Source: Streptomyces griseiscabiei
Lineage (GTDB): Bacteria > Actinomycetota > Actinomycetes > Streptomycetales > Streptomycetaceae
Direction: 5' to 3'
Length of the DNA stretch: 64,000 nt
Assembly (NCBI RefSeq): GCF_020010925.1
Contig: NZ_JAGJBZ010000001.1
Location: 558,001 to 622,000 of the forward strand
Shown: positions 24,649-33,112 of the stretch, in pieces
Layout of the letters: every line of letters begins with the position of its first letter
Numbering within the stretch: position 1 is the stretch's first letter
Program-made: the position numbers and the translations under genes
The notes under the pieces: model-generated
Databases searched by the model: none
What the model saw: the letters and a program-made list of their open reading frames with translations, nothing else
Told to the model about the DNA's origin: nothing

Positions 24649-24983
24649 GAGCTCGGGTGTCCTGGGTGGGTGGGCGAGTGCGGGTCCGGTGGGGGCTTCT
24701 CGCGCAGTTCCCCGCGCCCCTCAAAAGCACGGGGTGACCCCGGGCTGCCAAAGGGGCGCGGGGAACTGCGCGACCAGCCCCCACCGGACCCGCGCATGGC
24801 TACAAAGCGGCATCCGGTCGCAGGCTGTCAGGTCCCGCACGCTATCGATCAGTCGATTCAGCATCCGCTCCTAAATGCCCTCCAAAGGCGCCCAAGTAGA
24901 AGATTGGCGATCATCCGGCCGTCCCGGACCCCGCTGGCCCTACTGTCCGTCCTGAGTCCTGATCCTCACGGGAAGGCAGTCCC
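24649..24983. other. Intergenic region with an intact dispersed palindrome
   Basis: 335 bp without a credible gene. About 24678-24800 is a complete two-armed dispersed palindrome, listed separately. The remaining 180 bp up to the MEDS gene is less GC-rich (for example gtagaagattggcgatcatc near 24896) and probably contains that gene's promoter, but I could not place boxes with confidence. Confidence 0.6.
24678..24800. repeat. Dispersed palindromic repeat, intact
   Basis: Left arm cgcgcagttccccgcgcccc (from about 24701) and right arm ggggcgcggggaactgcgcg (to about 24771) are exact inverses, separated by a short spacer with its own cacgggg/ccccggg pairing. Outer sequences gggtccggtggggg and cccccaccggaccc extend the stem, so the transcript could fold into a very long hairpin. 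Placed after the last gene of the glycan cluster, it may act as a terminator or an mRNA 3' stabiliser. Confidence 0.85.
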
Positions 24984-25904
24984 ATGACGACCCAGCACCG
25001 CGCGGAGCGAACCGTGCCCGTCGAGCGGCTGCGGCTGGGGGATCACGCGTGTATGGGGCCGGCGGACATCGAGGGCGCCGGGGAGTCGCCGTGGAAGGTG
25101 TTCACCGCGTACACCCGGACGAGTCTGGCGCGCGGGGAGAAGGTCCTGCTGGTCATGGACCCGGACGACCTGAGCGACGACGAGGTGGTCGCGCTGCTGG
25201 ACCGGGGCAGCGGGCAGGTCGTGGCGGCGCGGGCCGGCGGCCAGCTGTCGCTCAAGCGGAACACCGAGATCTACGCCCCCGACGGCCGCTTCGAGGAGCG
25301 GCGCACGATCGACACCTACGCCTCCGAGGTCGACCGGGCCTGCGACGAGGGCTGGGCGGGGCTGCGGGTCACCGCCGACATGAGCTGGGCGCCCCGGATG
25401 AACCTCGGCCACGACCGGCTGCTCGACTACGAGGCCTCGGTGGCACCGCTGTTCGCGGACCCGCTGTTCACCGCGATCTGCTGGTACGACCGTCAGCGGT
25501 TCGACGACGAGGTGACGGCCCGGGTCGGGAAGGTCCATCCGATGCGGGTCATGGAGCGCCTCGACTCGCTGGAGGTCACCGGGACCCCGGACGGCGGCCG
25601 GATCGCCGGTACGGCCGAGCTGAGCACCCGGACCGAGTTCGTCGAGGCGCTGCGCGAGGCGCTGGAGCGGCGGGGCGACTCCGGGCCCAGCCACTTCGTC
25701 CTCGACCTGCGTGACCTGTGCTTCATGGAGGCCCACTGCGCCTGGCAGCTCATCAGCCTCGCCGCGTCGCTCCCGGCCGGGAGCGAGGTCACCGTGCGCT
25801 GTGGCGAGCTGCTGGGGCTGGTGCTGGAGCAGTTGGGCGCGGGCGAGGTGCCGCAGCTGCTGGTCAGCGTGGAGGCCGAGGGGCACGGGGGCGAGGCCGG
25901 GTGA
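24984..25904 (+). CDS. MEDS-STAS signalling protein
   Basis: 306 residues. The first 175 residues match the MEDS (DcmR sensory) domain: LRLGDHACMG, then VLLVMDPDDLSDDEVVALLDRGSG, RRTIDTYASEVDRACDEGWAGLRVTADMSWA and FTAICWYDRQRFDDEV. The C-terminal part (about 205-300: GTAELSTRTEFVEALREAL through FVLDLRDLCFMEAHCAWQLISLAASLP) is a STAS domain like that of anti-sigma-factor antagonists. Its stop overlaps the start of an anti-sigma-type ATPase gene (GTGA), so the pair is probably a partner-switching module controlling a sigma factor not encoded nearby. Confidence 0.85.
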   Translation: MTTQHRAERTVPVERLRLGDHACMGPADIEGAGESPWKVFTAYTRTSLARGEKVLLVMDPDDLSDDEVVALLDRGSGQVVAARAGGQLSLKRNTEIYAPDGRFEERRTIDTYASEVDRACDEGWAGLRVTADMSWAPRMNLGHDRLLDYEASVAPLFADPLFTAICWYDRQRFDDEVTARVGKVHPMRVMERLDSLEVTGTPDGGRIAGTAELSTRTEFVEALREALERRGDSGPSHFVLDLRDLCFMEAHCAWQLISLAASLPAGSEVTVRCGELLGLVLEQLGAGEVPQLLVSVEAEGHGGEAG

Positions 25905-26341
25905 GCGAGGAGCTGCGGCTGCGGGCGGAGTTCGGCTGCGCCGAACTCCCCCTGGTGCGCGCGCTGGTCGAGGAGGCCGCGCTGCGGGCGGGTCTCACGA
26001 CCGCCGCCCGGGGTGCTTTCACTCAGGCCGCGTCGGAGATCGTCACCCACGCGGTGATCCACGGCAGCGGCTCGGGCGGCGTCGAACTCCGAGTACTGGA
26101 GGGCGAGTTGCGGTGCGAGGTGGCGTACGACGGGACGGTGCCCCCGGCGGGGCGCCACGACGGGCACGGGCTGCGGCTCGCCGAGTCGCTGATCGCCGGC
26201 CTCGGCATCCCCGGCCGTATCGGCGTCCACCGCACGCCCCGGGGCACCACGGTCACCCTGTCGGCCCCGCTGCCCCCGTCCCTGCGCACACTCCCGGCCC
26301 CGGCGATGCCCCTCCCCGCTACAGCCCAGCCCGCGCGCTGA
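25901..26341 (+). CDS. Anti-sigma factor-type ATP-binding protein (HATPase_c_2)
   Basis: 146 residues from a GTG. The GHKL-type ATP-binding pattern is visible: FTQAASEIVTHAVIHGSG (N box with Thr-His in place of the usual Asn), and HDGHGLRLAESLIAGLGI (G box). RsbW/SpoIIAB-like proteins of this kind phosphorylate STAS antagonists and sequester sigma factors; the classical N-box Asn appears replaced (EIVTHAVIH), so kinase activity is uncertain. It is coupled to the MEDS-STAS gene and its 3' end overlaps the convergent LuxR-type gene by 23 bp. Confidence 0.78.
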   Translation: MSEELRLRAEFGCAELPLVRALVEEAALRAGLTTAARGAFTQAASEIVTHAVIHGSGSGGVELRVLEGELRCEVAYDGTVPPAGRHDGHGLRLAESLIAGLGIPGRIGVHRTPRGTTVTLSAPLPPSLRTLPAPAMPLPATAQPAR

Positions 26342-28859
26342 ACCAGGCCGCCACCTGACTGCGATTGTGGAAACCCAGCTTCACGAGGATGCGTTCGACA
26401 TGGCCCTCGGCGGTGCGGCGGGCGATGACCAGATGGTCGGCGATCTGCTTGTTGGTGCGGCCCTGGGCGACGAGGGCGGCGACCTGGAGTTCCCGGCGGG
26501 TGAGCGGCACCGGGTCGACGACCGGGGCGGTGACGGGGGCCTGGTTCCGCACCGGGGCCGGGGCATGGGCCGCGCTGCCCGCCGGGAGGGAGCCGTCCGG
26601 GGCGCCCGGGGGGACGTGCCGGAAGTCCCTGGCCAGGGCGGCCCCTTCCGCCGCGCCGGTGGGCGAGCCGCCGCGCCGGCCCTCCGCCTCCTGCGCGGTG
26701 GCCGGGGCGGTACGCCGCCCGCCGGTACGCGGGGCCGGGGCCTCCCGCCGGCCGCCCGTCCGCACCCCGGAGGCCGTGCCCTCCCCCGGCTCGCCCAGCG
26801 CGTACGCGACCGCCTGCTCCGGGGTCAGCCGGCCGCCCCGGCGCTGGGCGAGGGCGTAGGCCTGGTCGCCGAGCGCACGCCGGGCGTGCTGATCGGCGGC
26901 GCGGGGGCTGCCCGGCCGGCGGTCGTCCATGGGGTTGCCGCCGATGTCGTGCCAGATACGGTCGACGGCGCCGCGCAGCACCCCGGCCCGCTCGGCGTCG
27001 CCCGCCAGCGCCTCGGCGGCGGCGAGCAGATCGAGGGTGCGGGCGAGGCTCTGGTGCTGGCGCACGGTGTACGGCAGCCGCAGACAGGCGCGGGCGTGCT
27101 CGGCGGCGCGGGCGGGACTCCCGGCCGACCAGTGGGCGAGGGCGAGGGTGCGCAGCGCCCAGGAGCGGGCCCACTGTTCGCCGTGGGCCTCGCAGAGGGC
27201 GACGGCCTCGGCGCAGAGCGGGATCGCCTCGGCGGCCCGGCCCCGGCTGACCAGGGTGCAGGCCAGCTCGACGCGGGTGAGGACGACGAAGGCGGTGGAG
27301 GCGCGGGCCCGGCCCGGGGCGAGGGCACCGGCGGGTACGGGCGGGGGCGCGGGCACCCGGAGTTCCGCGTCGGCGGCGGCGGCGGTCCGGACCGGGTCGA
27401 GGCCGGCCAGCACGGCGGCGGAGCGGCTGTGCACCAGGGAGGTCAGGGCGCCCGCCCACATGGCGCGGGTCAGTCCCGCGTCGGGGCGGGCCCCGGCCAG
27501 CAGGGCGCCGTCCATCCAGTGCCGGCCCTCGCCCCAGATACCGCCCGCGACCCAGTGGAACCACAGCCCGGCGGCCAGCCGCAGCCCGTGCTGGGCCTCG
27601 CCGGGGGTGGTGAGGCAGAAGTCGAGGGCGGCCCGGAAGTTGTCCTGGTCGATCCGGATGCGTTCGGTGATCTCCGCCTGGTCGGGGCCGAACCAGGCCT
27701 GCTCGTACTCGGCGCCGAGCCGGGCGAAGTGGTCGCGGTGGCGGCGCCGGGTCTCGGTGGCCCCGCCCAGGTCGTGCAGTTTCTCCAGGCCGTAGTCGCG
27801 CAGGGAGACCAGCAGCCGGTAGCGGACCTGGCCGGCGTGTTCCTCGCGGACCAGCACCGACTTGTCGACGAGCCCGGCGACGGCGTCCAGCACGGCGCAC
27901 GGGGCGATCCGTTCCCCGGTGCCGGTGTCCTCCCCGGCGCAGACGGCCTCGGCGGCGGCCAGGTCGAAGCCGCCGACGAACACGGACAGCCACGCCCACA
28001 CCAACTGCTCCTGCGGGGTGCACAGTTCATGGCTCCAGTCGACGGCGGAGCGCAGGGTGCGGTGGCGGGGCGCGGAGGTGGGGCTGCCGCAGGTGAGGAG
28101 CTGGTAGCGGTCGTCGAGGCGTTCGACGAGCTGGTCCACGCCGAGGGCGCGCACCCGGACCGCCGCGAGTTCGATGGCGAGCGGCAGCCCGTCGAGGCGG
28201 CGGCAGAGCCGGGCCACGGCCTGCTGGTTGGCCTCGCCGACGGTGAAGCCGGGGACCACGGCCGCCGCCCGGTCGGCGAACAGCCTGAGCGCGGGGAACG
28301 ACTCGACCGCCGACGCGCTCGTGGACGGGCTCAGCTCCTCCGGCGCGGGCGCGGGCAGCGGCGGCACCTCGAAGAGCTGTTCCCCGGCGAGCCCGAGCCG
28401 GTGTCTGCTGGTGGCGAGGATGCGGACGCCCTCGGTGGCCGCCAGCACGGCCTCGGCGAGGACCGCGCAACTGCGCGGCAGATGCTCGCAGTTGTCGAGG
28501 ACGATCAGTAACCGCCGCTCGCGCAGATGGTCGACGAGGATCTCCAGCGGGGGCCGTACGGTCTCGTTGCGGACGCCGAGCGCGTCGTTCACGGCGTGCG
28601 GGACGAACGCCTCGTCGCTCAGGGCGGCCAGCGGGACGAGCCACACGCCGTCCGGGAACGCCCGTGCGACCTGTCCCGCCACATGTCCGGCGAGCCGGGT
28701 CTTGCCCACCCCGCCGGGTCCCGTCAGCGTCAGCAGTCTGCCCGCCGACAACAACCGTCTGACATCGGCCGCCTCGTCCCGTCGCCCCACGAAGCTCGTC
28801 AGCTCCGCCGGGAAACCGGACGTGCGCCGCGACTCCGATCCGCACACGATCCTGGTCAC
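26319..28859 (-). CDS. Large ATPase transcriptional regulator with LuxR-type C-terminus
   Basis: 846 residues from the GTG at 28859; the frame stays open to 29093 and the true start is uncertain. An AAA/NB-ARC-like ATPase follows the start (FPAELTSFVGRRDEA, then LTLTGPGGVGKTRLAGH, LLIVLDNCEHL, GVRILATSRHRLGL, and WLSVFVGGFDLAAAEAV), then a middle helical TPR-like part of about 400 residues. The C-terminus is a LuxR helix-turn-helix (LTRRELQVAALVAQGRTNKQIADHLVIARRTAEGHVERILVKLGFHNR). This is the streptomycete family often called ATP-binding LuxR regulator, related to LAL/STAND proteins. A disordered Arg/Ala/Pro-rich linker (about residues 670-770) precedes the DNA-binding domain. No target is evident. 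Confidence 0.85.
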   Translation of the reverse strand: MTRIVCGSESRRTSGFPAELTSFVGRRDEAADVRRLLSAGRLLTLTGPGGVGKTRLAGHVAGQVARAFPDGVWLVPLAALSDEAFVPHAVNDALGVRNETVRPPLEILVDHLRERRLLIVLDNCEHLPRSCAVLAEAVLAATEGVRILATSRHRLGLAGEQLFEVPPLPAPAPEELSPSTSASAVESFPALRLFADRAAAVVPGFTVGEANQQAVARLCRRLDGLPLAIELAAVRVRALGVDQLVERLDDRYQLLTCGSPTSAPRHRTLRSAVDWSHELCTPQEQLVWAWLSVFVGGFDLAAAEAVCAGEDTGTGERIAPCAVLDAVAGLVDKSVLVREEHAGQVRYRLLVSLRDYGLEKLHDLGGATETRRRHRDHFARLGAEYEQAWFGPDQAEITERIRIDQDNFRAALDFCLTTPGEAQHGLRLAAGLWFHWVAGGIWGEGRHWMDGALLAGARPDAGLTRAMWAGALTSLVHSRSAAVLAGLDPVRTAAAADAELRVPAPPPVPAGALAPGRARASTAFVVLTRVELACTLVSRGRAAEAIPLCAEAVALCEAHGEQWARSWALRTLALAHWSAGSPARAAEHARACLRLPYTVRQHQSLARTLDLLAAAEALAGDAERAGVLRGAVDRIWHDIGGNPMDDRRPGSPRAADQHARRALGDQAYALAQRRGGRLTPEQAVAYALGEPGEGTASGVRTGGRREAPAPRTGGRRTAPATAQEAEGRRGGSPTGAAEGAALARDFRHVPPGAPDGSLPAGSAAHAPAPVRNQAPVTAPVVDPVPLTRRELQVAALVAQGRTNKQIADHLVIARRTAEGHVERILVKLGFHNRSQVAAWFSARAGL

Positions 28860-28987
28860 GCCCTCAGTTGTGGTTCCCGTACGCGCTGTTGTAACCCCGA
28901 AGGGTAGGCAGCGGGCACGGGCGGGACGCGCGCTTCGTGGATTTCCCGCCTCATCGGGTGAGGCGGGCTTGCGGGCGGGGGCGGCGG

Positions 28988-29896
28988 TCAGGGGGTGGCG
29001 GCGGCCAGGATCGCGTCGACGACATGGGGCAGCGAGTCCGGGTGGAGCCAGAGGAAGAGGTTGGGCTCGACGAGTTCCAGCTCCATCACGCACGGCTGTC
29101 CGTCGTCCCCGGTGACGAGGTCGACGCGTGCGTACAGCAGCTCGGGCCGGCCGGGTACGGCGGCCAACGCCCTTTCGGCGACGGAGAGTTCGGCCTCGGT
29201 CGGGGTCCAGGGCTCCAGGCCGGGGTGGGCGGTCTTGTCGGCGTCGTAGGCGGTGCCGGGCGCGAGCACGGCGCCCTTGCGGCTCGCGTGCAGCAGCCGG
29301 CCGCCGAAGAACTGCAGGGCCCGCTCGCCCTCGGTGTCGATGCTGGTCACGAACGGCTGCACCATCGCGGTGAACCCCTCGCCGTGCATCCGCTCGACAT
29401 GCCGTACGGCGGTCTCCCGCTGTCCGGGGGTGTACCGCGCGGCGAACCGGGCGCCCGCGCCGGAGGTGGGCTTGACGACGTACTCGTGCGCCTCGGGGAG
29501 CGTCACGGGGTCGCCCGGCGCGAGATAGCCGGTCGGCACGGCGGGCACCCCGGCCCGGGCCAGCTCCCCGAGGTAGCGCTTGTCGGTGTTCCAGCGCACC
29601 ACGTCGGCCGGGTTGGCGAGCCGGGTGACCGCGCCCACCTTCTCGGCCCAGGCCACGAACTCGGCCGCGCGCCAGCTGTAGTCCCAGGTGGAGCGGAGGA
29701 CGACGAGGTCGTACCCGGCCCAGTCGGCCGCCGGGTCGTCCCAGCGCACGGCCGCCGCGTCGGCCCCGGCGTCCCGCAGCGCCTCCACCAGCACCGGCAG
29801 ATCCCGGTCGCGGTGCGGCTCCGGCCCGGGGTCGTAGGTGGCGAGGGCTGTCCGCGGGGCGGCGGTGCGGGGGCGGGGGGCGGCTGTGAGGGCCAC
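28988..29896 (-). CDS. ATP-grasp family ligase-like enzyme
   Basis: 302 residues. VVLRSTWDYSWRAAEFVAWAEKV near residue 65 and YVVKPTSGAGARFAARY near 165 (the phosphate-binding Lys and Gly-rich loop) mark the ATP-grasp fold; LLYARVDLVTGDDGQPCVMELELVEPNLFLWL near 250-285 carries the metal-binding Glu/Asn residues. Relatives include the cycloserine ligase DcsG and peptide-forming ligases. The sequence shows no second domain. It lies downstream of the DUF3152 gene on the same strand (43-bp gap); no biosynthetic neighbours identify the carboxylate and amine substrates. Confidence 0.85.
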   Translation of the reverse strand: MALTAAPRPRTAAPRTALATYDPGPEPHRDRDLPVLVEALRDAGADAAAVRWDDPAADWAGYDLVVLRSTWDYSWRAAEFVAWAEKVGAVTRLANPADVVRWNTDKRYLGELARAGVPAVPTGYLAPGDPVTLPEAHEYVVKPTSGAGARFAARYTPGQRETAVRHVERMHGEGFTAMVQPFVTSIDTEGERALQFFGGRLLHASRKGAVLAPGTAYDADKTAHPGLEPWTPTEAELSVAERALAAVPGRPELLYARVDLVTGDDGQPCVMELELVEPNLFLWLHPDSLPHVVDAILAAATP

Positions 29897-29939
29897 GGGG
29901 GCGCTCCGATCTCGTAGGTCCGTTCCTGTGCCTGTCCCC

Positions 29940-30881
29940 TCAGGGTACGGACGGCCCCGTGATGCGGCGGCCCCGGTCGTCGTACGGCCAGACGTTGGGG
30001 ACGCAGCCCTTCATGCCCTTGATCTGCTGCATCATCGCCGGGGCCGGCTTGCCCGCGCCGGGGCAGGTGACATGGCCCTGGCCGAGGAAGTGGCCGACCT
30101 CGTGGTTGATGATCAGGGCGCGGTAGTCCTCGACGTCGTCGGCGTAGACGGGGGTCGCCAGTTCCCAGCGTTCGAGGTTGACCATGACGTCGTCGCCTGC
30201 CTGACAGTTGTACTCGCCGCGGGTGTTCAGCCCGACCCGGCCGCAGAATTCGTCGACCGTGCCGGGGGTCGCGAGCTTGACGACGAAGTCGGTGGCGCCG
30301 CCGGAGACCCGCTGGAAGGCCGACTTGCCGTCCGTGGTCCAGCCGCGGGGGTCGGCGAGGACCGCCTCCACCTCCTCGGCGACCTCGGCGGGCGACAGCG
30401 CCAGCCCCTTCTCGACCTCGACCCGGTAGCGCAGGGGCGTCGTGCCCTTGCCGACCTTGCCGCTGCCACCGGGGGCCGTGGTGAACGTGCCGGGCCCGGT
30501 GCGGGGGATGGTGACCGCCGACTCGCTGGGCGACGCGGACGCGGACGCCGATGCCGACTTGCCCGGTGACGACTTGCCCGGTGAGGAACCGGGCGAGGAG
30601 GACGGGCCGTCGCCGGAACCGCCCTCACCGGCGCCGGCGCTCGCGCTCGGTGAGCGCCGGGACCGCTCGGGCGAGGGCTCGGCGGACGCGCTGGCCCCCG
30701 CCTCACCGGCCGACTCGCCCGTGCCGCCGCCTATCCAGCCCACCGCGGCGAACCCGGCGACACCGACCACCGCCACGGCCCCGAGGCCGCCCAGCAGCGG
30801 CCCTCTGCCGCGTGACACGGGCGCCTTCCTCCTCCGGCGGCGGGAGCGGGTACGGGGTCGCGGTGCCTTGTGCGCGGTCAT
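29940..30881 (-). CDS. DUF3152 extracytoplasmic metallopeptidase-like protein
   Basis: 313 residues. A strongly basic N-terminus (RTRSRRRRRK) is followed by one membrane helix (LLGGLGAVAVVGVAGFAAVGWIGG) and a long Ser/Ala/Pro/Gly-rich disordered linker (about residues 55-125), placing the C-terminal domain outside the membrane. That domain contains NHEVGHFLGQGH, an HExxHxxGxxH metzincin-type zinc motif, followed by PAPAMMQQIKGM, which resembles the Met-turn, and a Cys pair (GHVTCP, KGCVP). The zinc motif is an unusually clear hint of proteolytic activity; the substrate is unknown. The gene is divergent from the MerR-PP2C gene. Confidence 0.85.
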   Translation of the reverse strand: MTAHKAPRPRTRSRRRRRKAPVSRGRGPLLGGLGAVAVVGVAGFAAVGWIGGGTGESAGEAGASASAEPSPERSRRSPSASAGAGEGGSGDGPSSSPGSSPGKSSPGKSASASASASPSESAVTIPRTGPGTFTTAPGGSGKVGKGTTPLRYRVEVEKGLALSPAEVAEEVEAVLADPRGWTTDGKSAFQRVSGGATDFVVKLATPGTVDEFCGRVGLNTRGEYNCQAGDDVMVNLERWELATPVYADDVEDYRALIINHEVGHFLGQGHVTCPGAGKPAPAMMQQIKGMKGCVPNVWPYDDRGRRITGPSVP

Positions 30882-30974
30882 GTTCCTTCAGAGTGTGATC
30901 GGTATGTGATCGGATGTGGCCGACTCGGTCACGAAACGATAACGGATGATCGACGCGGCAAGGACCGGATCGCT

Positions 30975-31005
30975 TGACCTTGCCCTTCGGTGAAGCCCCA
31001 GCATC
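30975..31005 (+). promoter_or_regulatory. MerR-type promoter of the MerR-PP2C gene
   Basis: TTGACC (30975-30980) and CAGCAT (31000-31005) are separated by 19 bp, the over-long spacer that MerR regulators correct. The spacer holds the imperfect dyad CTTGCCC-ttc-GGTGAAG (30980-30996). The -10 ends 23 bp before the start codon at 31028. Control of the gene by its own product is inferred. Confidence 0.55.
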
Positions 31006-31027
31006 GAGAGCGGCACGAGGGAGGGAC

Positions 31028-32134
31028 ATGAAGAGGGACATGAAAAGGAAGACGCTGACGATCGGCGCCTTCGCGAAGGCCAGCCGGCTGTCACCGAAGG
31101 CGCTGCGGCTCTACGACGAGCTGGATCTCCTGCGGCCCGCCCGGGTCGACCCGGACACCGGTTACCGCCACTACACCGCCGAGCAGTTGGAACAGGCCCG
31201 GCTGGTGGCCTGGCTGCGCCGGCTCGGCATGCCGCTCGCCCGTATCCGTACGGTGTGCGCGCTGGAACCGGGTCCGGCGGCCCGGGAGATCCGGGCGTAC
31301 TGGGCCGGCGTCGAGGCCGAGACGGCGGCCCGGCGCGACCTGGCGGCCTTCCTCGTGGACCACCTCACCCACACATCCGAGTCCAAGTCCGAGGAGGACA
31401 CCGACATGCTGGAACTCCGTTACGCCGCGCTCTCCGACACCGGCCTGGTCCGCACCGCCAACCAGGACACCGCCTACGCCGGCACCCGCGTCCTCGCGGT
31501 CGCCGACGGCTTCGGACCGGCCGGGGCACCCGCGAGCAGTGCCGCCGTGGAGGCGCTGAAGACCCTGGAGGAGCACGACACCCTCCCGGCGGGCAGTGTG
31601 CTGAACCTGCTGGAGGACGCGGTGCGGGGCGCGACCGCCGCCGTACGCGACGCCGTGGAGGGCGACGACGACGGCACCACGCTGACCGCGCTGCTCTGGA
31701 CCGGCTCCCGGCTCGCCCTCGTGCACATCGGCGACTCGCGCGCCTATCTGCTGCGCGACGGCGAGCTGTTCCGGATCACGCACGACCACACCGTCGTCCA
31801 GTCACTGATCGACGAGGGCCGGCTGACCCCCGAGGAGGCGACCGCACACCCCCAACCCGCCCTGCTCCTCAAGGCGTTGACCACGGACGAGTCCCTCGCC
31901 ACCCCCGATCTGCGGCTGCACGACGCCCACCCCGGCGATCGCTATCTCCTCTGCTCCGACGGCCTGTCCACGGTCGTCCCCGACCCGGCCGTCCAGCACA
32001 CCCTGTCCACCGCCCCGACGCCCGAGGCCGCCGTCCGCGCCCTGGTCGCCGAGGCGAACGCGGCGGGCGGCCCGGACAACGTCAGCTGTGTGGTGGCGGA
32101 GGTGGTGGGCAAGGAGGACGCACCCTCGCGGTAG
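31028..32134 (+). CDS. MerR-type DNA-binding domain fused to a PP2C protein phosphatase
   Basis: 368 residues from the ATG at 31028 (preceded by GAGGGAGGGAC); ATG 31040 is an alternative. Residues about 5-75 are a MerR winged helix (TIGAFAKASRLSPKALRLYDELDLLRPARVDPDTGYRHY), then a dimerisation helix. From residue about 125 a complete PP2C-type Ser/Thr phosphatase follows: LRYAALSDTGLVRTANQD, VADGFG, LVHIGDSRAYLLRDG, YLLCSDGLS and GGPDNVSCVV retain the metal-binding aspartates. The two parts share one reading frame with no frameshift. It may link phosphorylation state to transcription; the effector is unknown. The phosphatase takes the place normally held by the MerR ligand-binding domain. Confidence 0.9.
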   Translation: MKRDMKRKTLTIGAFAKASRLSPKALRLYDELDLLRPARVDPDTGYRHYTAEQLEQARLVAWLRRLGMPLARIRTVCALEPGPAAREIRAYWAGVEAETAARRDLAAFLVDHLTHTSESKSEEDTDMLELRYAALSDTGLVRTANQDTAYAGTRVLAVADGFGPAGAPASSAAVEALKTLEEHDTLPAGSVLNLLEDAVRGATAAVRDAVEGDDDGTTLTALLWTGSRLALVHIGDSRAYLLRDGELFRITHDHTVVQSLIDEGRLTPEEATAHPQPALLLKALTTDESLATPDLRLHDAHPGDRYLLCSDGLSTVVPDPAVQHTLSTAPTPEAAVRALVAEANAAGGPDNVSCVVAEVVGKEDAPSR

Positions 32135-32140
32135 GCGCCC

Positions 32141-33112
32141 TCACAGGAGTGCCAGGGCGCGCGCCAGACGCCTCAGCCACTCCTCGGCCGTGCCCCGCAC
32201 CCGGGGGTGTTCCGCGCGGAACTCCGCCCAGGCCTCCGGGGAGACGGCGAGCGTGTCCACGCTCAGGGGGTCGCCGGGGGCCGTGCCGCCCGGTTCGCCC
32301 CGGAACACGGCACGCAGCAGCCGCGGGGACAGCCGGGTGGCCCCGGCCTCCGCGAGGAGGACGGCGTCGTAGAGGTCCTTGGCCCGGGCACGGTCCTCGG
32401 CGGCGCTGTCCGCGTGCAGCCACAGGAGCTTCCAGGCGAGGGAGAGTCCGGGGCCCGGGGTGCGGACGACGGTCCGGCCGGAGCCGTCGGCGCGGGGGAT
32501 CGCCGTCCACACGGGGTTCTCCGGGAGCGGTTCGTCACGGGCGAAGTCCATCCGCGCCTCGCCGGGCGGGAGGCCTTGCGCCGACCAGGGGATGGTCAGC
32601 CGGACACCGGGCGTCTCGTACTCCGTGTAGGTCCAGGTGTCGTCGGGCCGCGCGGCGTCCGGGTCGAGCACCACACCGGGCGCCGCCACCGGGCGTTCCC
32701 GCACGAGGTCGAGCACCTCCTCGCGCGACGGCCACTCCTGCGGTTCCGCCTCGGTGATCCAGTGCAGCCCCTCGGGCGGCACCACCGGCCGCCGGCCCCC
32801 GGTGTCGAACTCCTCGAACCTCCAGATCTCGTACCGCCCGGCCCCGTCGGCCGCCTCCGGCCACTGCTGTACGGCCTCCAGGCCCTCCACGTACGGATAC
32901 GGGTGCCCGGCGTCCACGGGGACGAGCAGCGGCCGGGGCACGATCCAGTCGAGGTCGGCGGGCTCCCGTGCCCCGGCCCCCACCCAGGCCGGCATGACCA
33001 TGCTCCCGCGCAGCACCAGGTCGGCCCCCAGAGGGGAGTCGGCGACGAGGTGCAGCAGATGGTCGAGCACGGCCCGGTGGGCGACACGCCACGGCTCACC
33101 GGCCCGGGTCAC
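32141..33112 (-). CDS. AbiEii-type nucleotidyltransferase-like protein
   Basis: 323 residues from a GTG overlapping the upstream stop (GTGA). LVLRGSMVMPAWVGAGAREPADLDWIV carries the GS and DxD-like residues of the nucleotidyltransferase fold (AbiEii/AbiGii group), and LAWKLLWLHADSAAEDRARAKDLYDAVLLAEAG is the conserved Lys-plus-Asp second motif. AbiEii toxins act as GTP-binding nucleotidyltransferases in type IV toxin-antitoxin and phage-exclusion systems. There is no AbiEi antitoxin gene here; instead the gene is coupled to the duplicated-domain protein described next. Whether it is a toxin is not known. Confidence 0.78.
   Translation of the reverse strand: MTRAGEPWRVAHRAVLDHLLHLVADSPLGADLVLRGSMVMPAWVGAGAREPADLDWIVPRPLLVPVDAGHPYPYVEGLEAVQQWPEAADGAGRYEIWRFEEFDTGGRRPVVPPEGLHWITEAEPQEWPSREEVLDLVRERPVAAPGVVLDPDAARPDDTWTYTEYETPGVRLTIPWSAQGLPPGEARMDFARDEPLPENPVWTAIPRADGSGRTVVRTPGPGLSLAWKLLWLHADSAAEDRARAKDLYDAVLLAEAGATRLSPRLLRAVFRGEPGGTAPGDPLSVDTLAVSPEAWAEFRAEHPRVRGTAEEWLRRLARALALL

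Noticed and set aside
26319..28023. A long alternative minus-strand frame (666 codons) within the LuxR-type gene
   Set aside because: It is rich in Arg, Pro and Gly and lacks the P-loop and helix-turn-helix found in the accepted frame.
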